Of a DNA stretch of 64,000 nucleotides, positions 17,620 to 26,295 are shown in pieces. The notes under the pieces are model-generated. The model did not search any database. It was not told the DNA's origin and saw only the letters and a program-made list of their open reading frames with translations. How positions within the stretch are numbered: position 1 is the first letter of the stretch; every line of letters begins with the position of its first letter. Source of the stretch: Halobellus inordinatus (lineage in GTDB: Archaea; Halobacteriota; Halobacteria; Halobacteriales; Haloferacaceae); contig NZ_JANHAV010000001.1 in NCBI RefSeq assembly GCF_024464655.1, forward strand, positions 682,001-746,000. Direction: 5' to 3'. Position numbers and translations under genes: made by a program.

Positions 17620-18675
17620 TTAGAGCGCTGAATTAGCCTCTTGCAACGAATCGATTGCTTGCTGCAGATGCCTCCGCAACTCATCACTGAGGCCATCGTC
17701 GTCTGCTGATCGCCCGTTCCGCAGGTCACCATCATGCACGCCCGACTCATCTGTGTTCGACTCAGGCGTTCCCCAAGTTTCAATCCGCCCGAGAGATCCA
17801 TCCTCTTGATCGGCGACATCGTCGAGCCGTTGCTGCTGGTCTGACTCGTTCTTCGTGGCCTGCGTATCCCGCTTTGGTCGAGAATCGTCAGTCGGTCGCC
17901 CGCCCCGACTGAACGCGTCGAGCGGAAAGTCATACGCGTACGCTCGCTTCACCTTGTTGAACGTCGAGCGGCGCGAGATTCCGAGAACTTCCATCACAGC
18001 ACGCCGATCACACCCGCGGTCGAGTGCGCGTCGGACCTGCTCGTCCTCCATCCGCTGCAACAGTAGTTGCTGATCGTCGGGGATGTGTCCACGAGCGGAA
18101 TTCTCGATTTGGTCGACGAGCCCCCACTCACCGGTCTCGACATCCTTATCGACGATCTGTCGGTCACGCGACTCAACACGGTTATCCAGACCCATGAGCA
18201 CCCAGAGTCGCTCCCGGACCGCCGACACCGACAAGTCCGCCGTCATCCCAGATGCGATGTCACCGGTCCGCGTCGGTCCATGTGTCGCTAAGTACTGTAA
18301 CACCTCAACGTCCTGCGGGAGGAGGACGCTCCGATCCGCTTCCGTAATCGTCACCGGCGAGTCACCCGGCGTCGCCTGCTGATGCAGCCAACTGTGGCAC
18401 GGCCGACACAGCAACGTCAAGTTCTCCATATCGTGCTCGCCCATCTCGTCAGGGTTGCGTTCGATGTGGTGGACATGCAGCGTCGCCAGTCCGCCCTCTT
18501 CCGGACCCCGCCGGCCACACGACTGACATCGATGCTTGTACTCCGCCAAGACATCCTGACGCGTGTCCGGATCAACTGTCTCATGACACTCACAGTGCCC
18601 CGGCCGATCAGCCCCACTACTGTCCGTTCGTTCACTGCTCGATTCACCATGTCGTCGTGGCTCAGTCTCTGCCAT
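17620..18675 (-). CDS. HNH endonuclease with winged-helix and coiled C-terminal parts
   Basis: A 351-residue protein. The HNH zinc-type nuclease lies at residues 40-97: Cys 50, Cys 53, His 69-His 70, Asn 85, and Cys 90, Cys 93, His 94 (CRPCH). Residues about 120-170 form a winged helix (LPQDVEVLQYLATHGPTRTG), and a second helix-turn-helix follows near 220-245 (RRAVMEVLGISRRSTFNKVK). The hydrophilic tail ends in a helix. The ATG at 18675 has a TTAATTAA element about 20 bp upstream. It follows the HRAMP operon on the same strand, and HNH nucleases are one kind of accessory nuclease such systems could use. Confidence 0.8.
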   Translation of the reverse strand: MAETEPRRHGESSSERTDSSGADRPGHCECHETVDPDTRQDVLAEYKHRCQSCGRRGPEEGGLATLHVHHIERNPDEMGEHDMENLTLLCRPCHSWLHQQATPGDSPVTITEADRSVLLPQDVEVLQYLATHGPTRTGDIASGMTADLSVSAVRERLWVLMGLDNRVESRDRQIVDKDVETGEWGLVDQIENSARGHIPDDQQLLLQRMEDEQVRRALDRGCDRRAVMEVLGISRRSTFNKVKRAYAYDFPLDAFSRGGRPTDDSRPKRDTQATKNESDQQQRLDDVADQEDGSLGRIETWGTPESNTDESGVHDGDLRNGRSADDDGLSDELRRHLQQAIDSLQEANSAL

Positions 18676-18855
18676 GCGTCGTACTCACGTTGATTAATTA
18701 CTCGTCGTCGATCCAGGTGTGGAGTGGTGTATCGCTTCAATCCGCAGTTTTTCAGGTAACTTTGCTACCGGAACCAAGGTCAACCCAGTTCCCGCGAAGA
18801 TCTGAGCCTCCTCAGCAGCCCTCCCGATCTTGGGACGAGATAAGTCGGAGTCACG

Positions 18856-19518
18856 TCACACCTCTCTGGTCGGGGTAAGCGACTTCACTTGGAACTCCGA
18901 CTTGCTACAGTACCGTTCAGCGACGCGACCAAGCTCTCGCGTTCGAAGCACGTCCGCAACATTGTGCTGTACTAACTCCGCGAACCAGCCGTTCCCGAAC
19001 GCGGCAACGGCAGCATCACTCCCATCGAACGGATCTAAGTAACGGTACTCACCATCGCACAACAGGTTGTATGCGCTGCCCAGATCTTGCCTGTCGTCGC
19101 CGTCCACGGTCGTATTGAATCTATTACTGACCAGCGGCATCACGTCCGCGTACGGGATGTCCACGAACGGCCACGGCAGGTCAAGTTTCGCGTACCGTGT
19201 GCGGAGGAACGGGACGTCGAACCCGCCGTTCCATCGTTCTCCGTTGTACGCGACTAGTAACACGTCCGAGCCGCTGAGTCGCTCCTCAATGAACCCCGTC
19301 ACGGCCGCGAGCAACTCCTGCTCGGACGTGTGTGTCGAGACGTCCACGTGCACCGGAACCTGCTCCTGCACCGACGCTTGGACGTTTCGCGCCGGGCGAT
19401 TCTGAGTCTGCAGGAACACCTGTACGCCCATCGGCACCGCGAACCCGGCCACCGTCACTTCGTCCTCAACGCCGAACCCAGTCGTCTCGATATCGAACGC
19501 CACCTGCTCCAACACCAC
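18856..19518 (-). CDS. DnaQ-like 3'-5' exonuclease (RNase H fold) of the RAMP operon
   Basis: About 220 residues. Exo I is AFDIETTGFG with Asp 9 and Glu 11; exo II is AYNGERWNGGFDVPFL; the last acidic residue is probably the Asp in HNVADVLRTREL. This is the DEDD exonuclease layout. The start is GTG at 19518, overlapping the stop of the upstream RAMP-like gene by one base (TAGTG), so translation is coupled. It is the last gene of the HRAMP-like operon and a good candidate for the nuclease that replaces missing CRISPR effector nucleases. Confidence 0.8.
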   Translation of the reverse strand: MVLEQVAFDIETTGFGVEDEVTVAGFAVPMGVQVFLQTQNRPARNVQASVQEQVPVHVDVSTHTSEQELLAAVTGFIEERLSGSDVLLVAYNGERWNGGFDVPFLRTRYAKLDLPWPFVDIPYADVMPLVSNRFNTTVDGDDRQDLGSAYNLLCDGEYRYLDPFDGSDAAVAAFGNGWFAELVQHNVADVLRTRELGRVAERYCSKSEFQVKSLTPTREV

Positions 19519-20489
19519 TACGCCTCACCCCCTGCTCGCGCAGCGCGTCGCTCCGGCACACGCTCCTCGCCCGGCGGGCGGACACGGAACTCACCGAACC
19601 CGAACCGGGAATGCGTCCCGACCCGCAGCACGCCATTCCGCGCCGTCTCCACGGGCTCATCACCAGCATACGCGACGACCTGCCCGTGGTCCACCGCCCT
19701 CACCGCGTACGACTCCGACCCATCAACGAGCCGCGTCTCCCGGCGACGCAACCCGCCCGTCGAACCAGGAGGATTCCCGTCCATGTCGACACGCCACCAC
19801 CACGGGATGTCTTGAGCTTCGCCACTCGGATGCTCAGTATCAAGGACGTACGGCGTCACGAGTTCGAGCTGACACGCCTCACCGTCCTCCTGCACTGCCT
19901 CCAGCCGGGAGAAATCCAACGCATCCAAGTCCACGAGTTGCGTGTCGACGAGCGACAACTCGCCAAACCCGTAGTTCCGCGCACCGCCGACCTGCAGTTC
20001 GTCAAGCACATCCTCATCAACCGGGACCACACCATCGTCACCTGGCCCAGTGTGCAGGTAGCACTGGACGTACCACGACACCGACCGCTTCGACTTATGC
20101 GTGTGCGACGGCCGTCCGAACCAACACGTCGACGCGAACGCCACTCGATCACCATGCATCTGAATGTCGAACACGTTATGCACATCTCGCGGCCGTGAAT
20201 CCAGCAACCACCGCTGCGCCGCATCCCGATACACGAACAAGTCCGCATACCTCTCGACCTCAGGCAGCGACTGCCCGAGCTTCCCCGCATACCCGTCCTG
20301 CGACGCTTCGTCCGGGTACTCACCGTACTCACCGGGCACGAACACACCGTGACTCACCTGGAGCGCCCGGCGCGTCTCCGCATCAACACGACGCGCCAAC
20401 GCGTTGAACAACGCGTTCCCAGTGACGAAATACGGGTACCCCAAGTACTGCTCGTCGAGTTCGAACAGCACCTGCTGGATTCGCGTCAC
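19518..20489 (-). CDS. RAMP-superfamily protein, diverged Cas5-like candidate (HRAMP)
   Basis: A 323-residue protein with two glycine-rich RAMP-type loops: VGGARNYGFGE at residues 167-177 and VGTHSRFGFGEF at about 290-301. These are hallmarks of the ferredoxin-like folds of Cas5/Cas6/Cas7 proteins. No Cas6 catalytic histidine near the N-terminus could be defined. The start is GTG at 20489; an in-frame stop lies five codons upstream. I label it Cas5-like by elimination, because the gene at 21446 looks more Cas7-like; the labels could be exchanged. Expected role: part of an RNA-binding ribonucleoprotein. Confidence 0.65.
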   Translation of the reverse strand: MTRIQQVLFELDEQYLGYPYFVTGNALFNALARRVDAETRRALQVSHGVFVPGEYGEYPDEASQDGYAGKLGQSLPEVERYADLFVYRDAAQRWLLDSRPRDVHNVFDIQMHGDRVAFASTCWFGRPSHTHKSKRSVSWYVQCYLHTGPGDDGVVPVDEDVLDELQVGGARNYGFGELSLVDTQLVDLDALDFSRLEAVQEDGEACQLELVTPYVLDTEHPSGEAQDIPWWWRVDMDGNPPGSTGGLRRRETRLVDGSESYAVRAVDHGQVVAYAGDEPVETARNGVLRVGTHSRFGFGEFRVRPPGEERVPERRAARAGGEA

Positions 20490-20546
20490 GCCACCACCCC
20501 CTCATTTCCACTGCGGGCAGGACACGCATCTCGGCCCGCACAATAG

Positions 20547-21449
20547 TCACGCGCCACGCGACTCACCTCCAGTCGCGCCGCCAGTCCCATCACTGGCCGC
20601 TGGTCCGAGCGCGGCCACGTACTCCTCAATGTACTGCAGCGCCACCGACCACGACCGCACGCGTCGCAACTGCGCATCCAACACCCGCCACCGCCGCTCC
20701 CGATTCACATCGAACGGGAGTTCCGGAAGGCGCGCCCACACATCCCCGAACGACCGCGCCGGCACAGCACCAATCCGCGCAGCCGGCCGCCCATCCGGAT
20801 CACTCGTCACGTGCAGATCGAATCCCGACACCGACAGCACCGTCCGATGCGGAATAACGTCGGCGTCGTCGCCGCGACTCACCGCGAGGAACAGGTCATC
20901 AAACGCTGCCCCAGCCCGGTAATTGTCCAGCAACGCAGCCGTCAGCAGCGTGTGGTACTTCAGCGAAGTGTACGGGTAATACGGCGACTCCGAGAACAAC
21001 GCCGGCACCGCCGCATCAAGCCACGCCGCGTGCAGCTCCTCCGGATCCTTGATGCTGATCACGTCGTACAGCGCCAAGCCGATGTCCTCCACCGGCTCAA
21101 TCGGCTCCCCGCTGTTCCCAGTCAGCAGCGACACGCGCAGCCACGACTTGTGATTATCCACCGTCTGCTCCGGCGACCCTCGCGGCCGACTCAACACCGC
21201 CGCATCCCCATCCGCACCCAACGGCACATCCTGATTCACCGGCAGTCCACGAAACGTCTCCGCAGCGTCCTCGTGCGACCGCATCCGCGCCTTATGCACA
21301 TCATGCCGATACACCGCAACCATCGGGTCCACGCAACCCTCGCCGCCCAGCGACTCCGACGATGCTTCACCAGCGCCGTCCTCTTTCGCAACGGAGGGGC
21401 GGATCGACTCCGACGGCGGCTGCAGCGACTCGTCACCTGGGTCGGTCAC
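20547..21449 (-). CDS. Uncharacterised conserved protein of the HRAMP operon
   Basis: A 300-residue protein. The first 45 residues are low complexity. The rest includes DNHKSWLRVSLLTGNSGEP, ISIKDPEELHAAWLDAAVPA and YYPYTSLKYHTLLTAALLDN, with no catalytic motif. The GTG start at 21449 overlaps the stop of the upstream Cas7-like gene by 4 bp (GTGA), so it is translationally coupled. The HRAMP description includes an uncharacterised conserved protein alongside Cas5 and Cas7 homologues; this gene fills that position. A large- or small-subunit role is possible but unsupported. Confidence 0.6.
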   Translation of the reverse strand: MTDPGDESLQPPSESIRPSVAKEDGAGEASSESLGGEGCVDPMVAVYRHDVHKARMRSHEDAAETFRGLPVNQDVPLGADGDAAVLSRPRGSPEQTVDNHKSWLRVSLLTGNSGEPIEPVEDIGLALYDVISIKDPEELHAAWLDAAVPALFSESPYYPYTSLKYHTLLTAALLDNYRAGAAFDDLFLAVSRGDDADVIPHRTVLSVSGFDLHVTSDPDGRPAARIGAVPARSFGDVWARLPELPFDVNRERRWRVLDAQLRRVRSWSVALQYIEEYVAALGPAASDGTGGATGGESRGA

Positions 21450-22387
21450 ACCGACTCACCCCCGTTGACCGGATCCGGCGCTTCAAGATCGCTGTCCCGC
21501 TCAGCGAGCCGCGCCTGCAACGCCCGCACAAACTTCGGCCGACACTCCGACGCCCACACCTCGTCTTTCCGCTCCATCTCACTCGTCGCATCCTGCGCCC
21601 TATTGAACACGCGCTTCACCTCCGACTCGGAGTATAACGGGTTGACCACCCACGCGTCCGCGATCCCCGCCCCGAAGTTCCGCGCCCCACCGATCTGGAA
21701 CGCGAACTCATCACTATGCGCATCCAAGAACGACACCGCTTCCAGCAGGAGCCCGACGAACTCCGGCTTCACCTCCCGAAGCGTGAGTTTCCACGTCCCC
21801 TCAACATTCCCCAGCAGATCACGGTCCGACTGGCGAAGCGTCTGCCCACCATCCGCTTCGTTCCGCGACCGGAGCTGATTACTCACCCGCCGGTAATGCG
21901 CCTCCGCATCACCATCCAGCACGTCCACATGCGTCCGAATCGGCGAGAACGACACCGGCCGCCGCAACAACTTCCCCGGCTGATCACCGAACCCACCGAA
22001 CAGGTCATACACCACGCACCCGGCATCGTGCTCCTCAGTACAGCTACCCTTCTCGTGATACCCCGAATCGAGATCACGCTCGTACACGTCCCCACGCCGG
22101 TAATTCCCATCCGACTCTCCCGGATGACACGCCGTCGCACCAGCAATCTGCAGCACCTCCTCGCAGCCGTGCCGCAGCCACCCCGACAGCGTGAACGGTG
22201 AAATCTGTCCCTCAATCTGATTCATCGGATCCTCCGGCTCGTACCGATCCGCCGACGCATGATGCCGATCCGTCACCACACCAGCGCCCGGCGCTAACAA
22301 GTCGATCTCCAGGGCCACGAATACGTCCGGGAACAACAGATCATCCTCCGCAACCGGCAGATCAGCAAACTCGAAGCCGTCTACCAT
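21446..22387 (-). CDS. RAMP-superfamily protein, diverged Cas7-like candidate (HRAMP)
   Basis: A 313-residue protein. It begins with a strand (DVFVALEIDLLAPG) and ISPFTLSGWLRHGCEEV, the pattern of Cas7/Csm3/Csf2-type proteins in which a domain entry is followed by a glycine and a recognition helix. DLFGGFGDQPGKLLRR follows, and the glycine-rich loop QIGGARNFGAGIADAW lies at residues 231-246. Cys 75, 87, 116 and 124 could form a zinc site. As a backbone subunit it would bind guide RNA. It follows the zinc-finger gene by 2 bp. Confidence 0.65.
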   Translation of the reverse strand: MVDGFEFADLPVAEDDLLFPDVFVALEIDLLAPGAGVVTDRHHASADRYEPEDPMNQIEGQISPFTLSGWLRHGCEEVLQIAGATACHPGESDGNYRRGDVYERDLDSGYHEKGSCTEEHDAGCVVYDLFGGFGDQPGKLLRRPVSFSPIRTHVDVLDGDAEAHYRRVSNQLRSRNEADGGQTLRQSDRDLLGNVEGTWKLTLREVKPEFVGLLLEAVSFLDAHSDEFAFQIGGARNFGAGIADAWVVNPLYSESEVKRVFNRAQDATSEMERKDEVWASECRPKFVRALQARLAERDSDLEAPDPVNGGESV

Positions 22388-22389
22388 CG

Positions 22390-22836
22390 TTACGCCACCT
22401 CCGCCCGGCGAAGCACCGCCCGACGCTCCAACGCCGACTCAGCAACCGGGCACTCAGTCACATCTTCGACCGTCACGCTCGGCACACCAACCGCCGCCGT
22501 CGTCTCACGCGGTGACACACCCTCAATTACAGGGTCAAGCAGCACCGGCCATTCGTTCTGATATGCCTGATCGACACATCGCCCAACACGACCCGACAAA
22601 ACCGCTTCACAAACGCCCAGCGTCACCATCGACTCAAGGGACAGCGGATGGTCAACACAGCGCACCTGCCCGGCCACCCACACCGAATGCGGACACGGCC
22701 GGAACACGTACGCAACCACCCGCTCACCCGCCCGCAAACGCTCCCCACAGACCTGACAATTTCTGTATATTTGTTTTATGTCTTCAAACAGCTGTACACC
22801 GTCAATCACTTGTCGCAGTGTTTCTGACTTCGTCAT
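22390..22836 (-). CDS. Zinc-finger protein, first gene of HRAMP operon
   Basis: A 148-residue protein. Cys 27 and Cys 30 (CQVCGERL), Cys 48, Cys 60 and His 63 suggest a zinc finger, reminiscent of the Csf1-type zinc fingers of type IV CRISPR complexes, though this is only a layout resemblance. The start is taken as ATG at 22836; a TTG at 22854 is unlikely. The upstream leader contains a perfect inverted repeat and lies behind tandem operators at 22926-22982. Confidence 0.55.
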   Translation of the reverse strand: MTKSETLRQVIDGVQLFEDIKQIYRNCQVCGERLRAGERVVAYVFRPCPHSVWVAGQVRCVDHPLSLESMVTLGVCEAVLSGRVGRCVDQAYQNEWPVLLDPVIEGVSPRETTAAVGVPSVTVEDVTECPVAESALERRAVLRRAEVA

Positions 22837-22863
22837 GGGTTCTCGGGCAGCCAATGAGAACCC
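22837..22863. repeat. Inverted repeat abutting the zinc-finger gene start
   Basis: GGGTTCTC at 22837-22844 and GAGAACCC at 22856-22863 are perfect complements, immediately followed by ACCCG/CGGGT and CGGGTG/CACCCG pairs up to about 22885. The leader of the operon could fold and affect translation of the first gene. Confidence 0.5.
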
Positions 22864-22925
22864 GGTTCGGGTGCTCCAACACCCGGACGTTCTTCAAGTA
22901 GAACGCCTGTCTCACACCGGGCCTC

Positions 22926-22982
22926 TACCATTAGTCGTATGTCTAATGGTATAAACTTTACCACTAGTCGAGCGTCTAGTGG
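22926..22982. promoter_or_regulatory. Two tandem palindromic operators flanking a TATA box
   Basis: Site 1 is ACCATTAG-8 bp-CTAATGGT (22927-22950). Site 2 is CCACTAG-8 bp-CTAGTGG (22961-22982). Their spacers are also related (TCGTATGT and TCGAGCGT), and their centres are 33 bp apart, about three helical turns. TATAAAC (22950-22956) lies between them, readable for the plus-strand winged-helix gene, and TAAAGTTTATAC reads as a minus-strand TATA for the HRAMP operon. A third half-site-like TACCAGTAG lies at about 22992-23000. A dimeric repressor, probably the adjacent winged-helix protein, is expected to bind both. Confidence 0.7.
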
Positions 22983-23006
22983 CGGCGTGCGTTTACCAGT
23001 AGTTCT

Positions 23007-23282
23007 ATGGCCATCCATAGAGAAATCCGGCCCATGGCGGACCGGGACCGGGATGAATCGTCTGGAAGATATACTACTGAATACTCTGATGAGGAATTTG
23101 TCGAAGCTATCGAAGAGTCCGGAGGGACTGCTTCTACTACGGAAGTAGCTGATCTAATTGGCTGTGATCGGCGTACAGCCTACCTTCGACTAAAGGAACT
23201 GGAAGAAGCGAACCGAATCTCTAGTCGGAAGGTAGGGAATTCACTCCTATGGCTTGTATCAGAGGACAATGCGACGGTTTGA
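23007..23282 (+). CDS. Winged-helix regulator, divergent from HRAMP operon
   Basis: About 91 residues (64-82 if a later ATG is used; ATG 23034 is the main alternative). A winged-helix core lies in STTEVADLIGCDRRTAYLRL, with a wing at NRISSRKVGNSLLW. Small proteins of this kind are typical autoregulators in haloarchaeal mobile regions. It is divergently transcribed from the HRAMP operon with two palindromic operators between them, which suggests repression of both. It overlaps the next gene by 14 bp. Confidence 0.7.
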   Translation: MAIHREIRPMADRDRDESSGRYTTEYSDEEFVEAIEESGGTASTTEVADLIGCDRRTAYLRLKELEEANRISSRKVGNSLLWLVSEDNATV

Positions 23283-23499
23283 GAGAGGAGATCGCGTCCG
23301 CATCGACATTCCCGATGAAACAGATCCAGATCACGACCGACTACATGGACTGCAAGGAACGGTCGTCGAAGTCATCCAGGATGACGCGGGGCATGAGACC
23401 GGTGATCCGAGAGACTCCCACATATTCTCTGTAGAAACCGAGGATGGTGACGTCGTTGACCTTCGTTGGCGTGACCTTCGTCCCGCCCCTGATCAGTGA
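23269..23499 (+). CDS. Small SH3/KOW-like acidic protein
   Basis: About 76 residues beginning MRRFERGDRVRIDIPDE. The pattern FxxGDRVRI, GLQGTVVEVI and DLRWRDLRP is a short SH3-like barrel as in KOW or nitrile-hydratase-beta-like small proteins. It overlaps the winged-helix gene by 14 bp and lies just before the Type I restriction genes. Small barrel proteins of this sort could modulate the neighbouring enzyme; this is speculation. Confidence 0.55.
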   Translation: MRRFERGDRVRIDIPDETDPDHDRLHGLQGTVVEVIQDDAGHETGDPRDSHIFSVETEDGDVVDLRWRDLRPAPDQ

Positions 23500-23568
23500 A
23501 TTATCCAGTCGCCGTCCGACGAACTCTCCGCACCACTTAAGAATCCCCAATGAACACTCTTTCCGTAG

Positions 23569-26295
23569 ATGGTAGAGAACTTTAGCGAGAAGGCTGATTT
23601 CATTTGGTCTATTGCAGACCTTCTCCGAGGGGACTACAAGCAATCCGAGTACCAGAAAGTCATCCTGCCGCTGACGGTACTTCGTCGCCTCGACTGCGTG
23701 ACCCAGCGTAACAAGGAAGATGTGCTGGAGCGCTACGAACAACTTCAGGAGCAGGGCATCGAAAACGTCGCACCTGCGCTGAAGAAGGCGTCTGGTGAGA
23801 AAGTGTACAACACTAGCGAGTACACCTTCGAATCACTCTGTAATGACCCAGACCAGATTGCGAGTAACCTCCAGTACTACATCAATGCCTACGACGAGGA
23901 AACGCGGGAGATTTTCGACAAGTTCGATTTCGACCACCAGATTCAGCGTCTCGATGAGGCCGACCTCCTGTACCAAGTCATAGAGGAGTTCAAGGAGATC
24001 GATCTTCACCCAGACGAGGTCCCCAACGAGGAGATGGGGTACATCTACGAAGAGCTCATCCGGAAGTTCAACGAACTCAGTAACGAGACCGCCGGGGAGC
24101 ACTTCACGCCCCGCGAGGTCATCGAACTGATGGTGAACCTCATCTTCGACGAGGACGACGAAGTGTTGACCGAAGAAGGGGCGGTTCGGACGGTGTATGA
24201 CCCCGCCTGTGGGACCGGCGGAATGCTTAGCGTGGCGGAGGACCACGTCCGGAGCTTCAACGAGGAAGCGAAGCTCCACGTCTTCGGCCAAGAACTCAAC
24301 CCGGAGAGTTACGCTGTTTGCAACTCGGACATGCTGATCAAAGGCCAGGAACCCGAAAACATCGCATACGGTAACTCTTTCACTAACGACGGGTTCCCAG
24401 ATCGGCAATTCGACTATATGTTATCGAATCCGCCGTTCGGTGTCTCTTGGAAGAAGGTCAAGGATCAGATCGAGAAGGAGCACGAAGAGCAGGGGTTCGC
24501 TGGTCGGTTCGGAGCGGGCACGCCACGGGTCAACGACGGCGCGTTCCTCTTCCTCCAGCATATGATCAGCAAGATGAAGCCCCCGGAGGAGGGCGGTTCG
24601 CGGATTGCAATCGTCTTCAACGGGTCACCGCTGTTCAACGGAGGCCCGAATAGCGGTGAATCAGCCATCCGTCGATGGATTATCGAGAACGATTGGCTGG
24701 AGGGCATCGTCGGTCTGCCGGAGAACCTATTCTACAATACCGGCATCCGGACGTACATCTGGGTTCTTTCGAATAACAAGCCGGAACACCGCGAGGGCAA
24801 AGTCCAGCTCATCGATGCAGGGGACTTGTACGAGGAGATGGACGAAAGTCTGGGCGATAAGCGTCACAGGCTCACTGAGGAACATATCAAAGAGATCACG
24901 CGTATCTTCGGCGACCTCGAAGCCAATGGGCGGTCGAAAGTCGTTGATGGCGAAGAGTTCGGATACCGCCGCATTGTCATCGATCAACCGCTTCGACTCC
25001 GGTTCGAGGTCAGTGAAGAGCGTATCGGGGATTTGGATGACGAACGGGCCTTCTCGAATCGTGACGAGGACGTCCAAAAGCGCATCAAGGATTCGCTCTC
25101 AGAGATGGAGAAGGACAGGGTCTGGATGGACCGTGAGTCGTTCCTGAATGACGTTGAGCTCCAGTTGAATATGGCAGGCCTTGATGTCCGGGATAGCGTG
25201 TACAACGCCATTGAGCGTGCCATGGGCGAGCGAGACCCGGATGCCGAGATTTGTCGTGATGGGAACGGAGATCCTGAGTACGATAGTGACCTCCGGGAAA
25301 AAGAACGAGTTCCATTGGGGGTCGATCCTCGTGACTACTTCGAGGAGGAGGTTGCACCGTACTTAGAAAACGCTTGGATTAACGAGAGTAGCAAGTACCA
25401 CGATGACAAAGATGGTGAATTGGGAGTCGTCGGTTACGAAATTAACTTTGATCGATTCTTTTTCGAGTATAACGAATCAGGCGGTCTCCAAGAGGTTGAT
25501 GCTCAGTTAGACCTAGTTGGATCGGATGTAATCAAGGGCATCGAAGACCTACTCTCAGGTGAAAATCGGGTCCATCAGCCAGTCACAAAAGGGCTTGAAG
25601 ACGATGTAGAAATGAAAGAGTCCGGCGTCGGCTGGATTGGGGAAGTCCCTGAACACTGGGATGTTGTCAGAACCCGCTTTGTTGCTAGGCTAGAATCAGG
25701 TCACACGCCAGACCGGTCTAATGATGAATATTGGGAAGACACGGACATTCCCTGGGTGACGACCTCTGACATCAAACCATTCCGAAAGGGGAAAAAGATC
25801 TATCTCCATGATACTGAGAACAAAATCAGCCAATTGGGTCTAGAGAACTCCGGAGCACGCCTTCTCCCAGAAGGAACAGTCTTTCTCTCCCGAACTGCTT
25901 CTGTTGGATTCTCTGGGATTATGGGCCAAGAAATGGCGACGTCACAGGACTTTGCCAACTGGGTATGTGGCGACGATATCGTCCCAGAATATCTTCTCTA
26001 TGTCTTCCGTTCTATGGATTCAGAGTTTGAACGACTCACTCAGGGATCTACACACCAGACGATCTATATGCCAGATATCCGGTCGTTCAAGACACCACTG
26101 CCACCTGTTGAGGAACAGCGGGAAATTGTTGAGCACATCCAAGCAGAGACAGAAAAACTCTGGGAACTCATTGAGAAGACCGAAGAGACGTTAGATCTGC
26201 TCGAAGAGAAACGGAAAGCGCTAATCAACGCTGCAGTAACGGGTCAAATTAATGTCACCGAAGACCAAGATGACGAATTAGAGACTACCACATGA
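23569..26295 (+). CDS. hsdM: Type I restriction-modification M subunit fused to a half S subunit
   Basis: A 908-residue fusion. Residues 1-480 form the HsdM part: N-terminal helical domain, motif I DPACGTGGML near 211-220, and catalytic NPPFG near 287-291. A linker domain follows (about 480-680). From about residue 682 (MKESGVGWIGEVPEHW) to the end is one HsdS-type target-recognition domain (IPWVTTSDIKPF, LLPEGTVFLSRTASVG) and one conserved coiled helix with PLPPVEEQREIV. Canonical HsdS has two recognition domains, so only half a specificity subunit is present and two fusions would have to pair. ACTTAAG at about 23536-23542 predicts leaderless transcription. It is followed by HsdR with a 4-bp overlap. 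Confidence 0.9.
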   Translation: MVENFSEKADFIWSIADLLRGDYKQSEYQKVILPLTVLRRLDCVTQRNKEDVLERYEQLQEQGIENVAPALKKASGEKVYNTSEYTFESLCNDPDQIASNLQYYINAYDEETREIFDKFDFDHQIQRLDEADLLYQVIEEFKEIDLHPDEVPNEEMGYIYEELIRKFNELSNETAGEHFTPREVIELMVNLIFDEDDEVLTEEGAVRTVYDPACGTGGMLSVAEDHVRSFNEEAKLHVFGQELNPESYAVCNSDMLIKGQEPENIAYGNSFTNDGFPDRQFDYMLSNPPFGVSWKKVKDQIEKEHEEQGFAGRFGAGTPRVNDGAFLFLQHMISKMKPPEEGGSRIAIVFNGSPLFNGGPNSGESAIRRWIIENDWLEGIVGLPENLFYNTGIRTYIWVLSNNKPEHREGKVQLIDAGDLYEEMDESLGDKRHRLTEEHIKEITRIFGDLEANGRSKVVDGEEFGYRRIVIDQPLRLRFEVSEERIGDLDDERAFSNRDEDVQKRIKDSLSEMEKDRVWMDRESFLNDVELQLNMAGLDVRDSVYNAIERAMGERDPDAEICRDGNGDPEYDSDLREKERVPLGVDPRDYFEEEVAPYLENAWINESSKYHDDKDGELGVVGYEINFDRFFFEYNESGGLQEVDAQLDLVGSDVIKGIEDLLSGENRVHQPVTKGLEDDVEMKESGVGWIGEVPEHWDVVRTRFVARLESGHTPDRSNDEYWEDTDIPWVTTSDIKPFRKGKKIYLHDTENKISQLGLENSGARLLPEGTVFLSRTASVGFSGIMGQEMATSQDFANWVCGDDIVPEYLLYVFRSMDSEFERLTQGSTHQTIYMPDIRSFKTPLPPVEEQREIVEHIQAETEKLWELIEKTEETLDLLEEKRKALINAAVTGQINVTEDQDDELETTT

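Noticed and set aside
19332-20198. Plus-strand frame of 288 codons opposite the Cas5-like gene
   Set aside because: Arg/Pro-rich shadow with no motif; the minus-strand gene has RAMP loops and coupled starts.
20811-21878. Plus-strand frame of 355 codons across the HRAMP genes
   Set aside because: Very Arg/Pro-rich, spans two coupled genes on the other strand and has no motif; it is a shadow frame.
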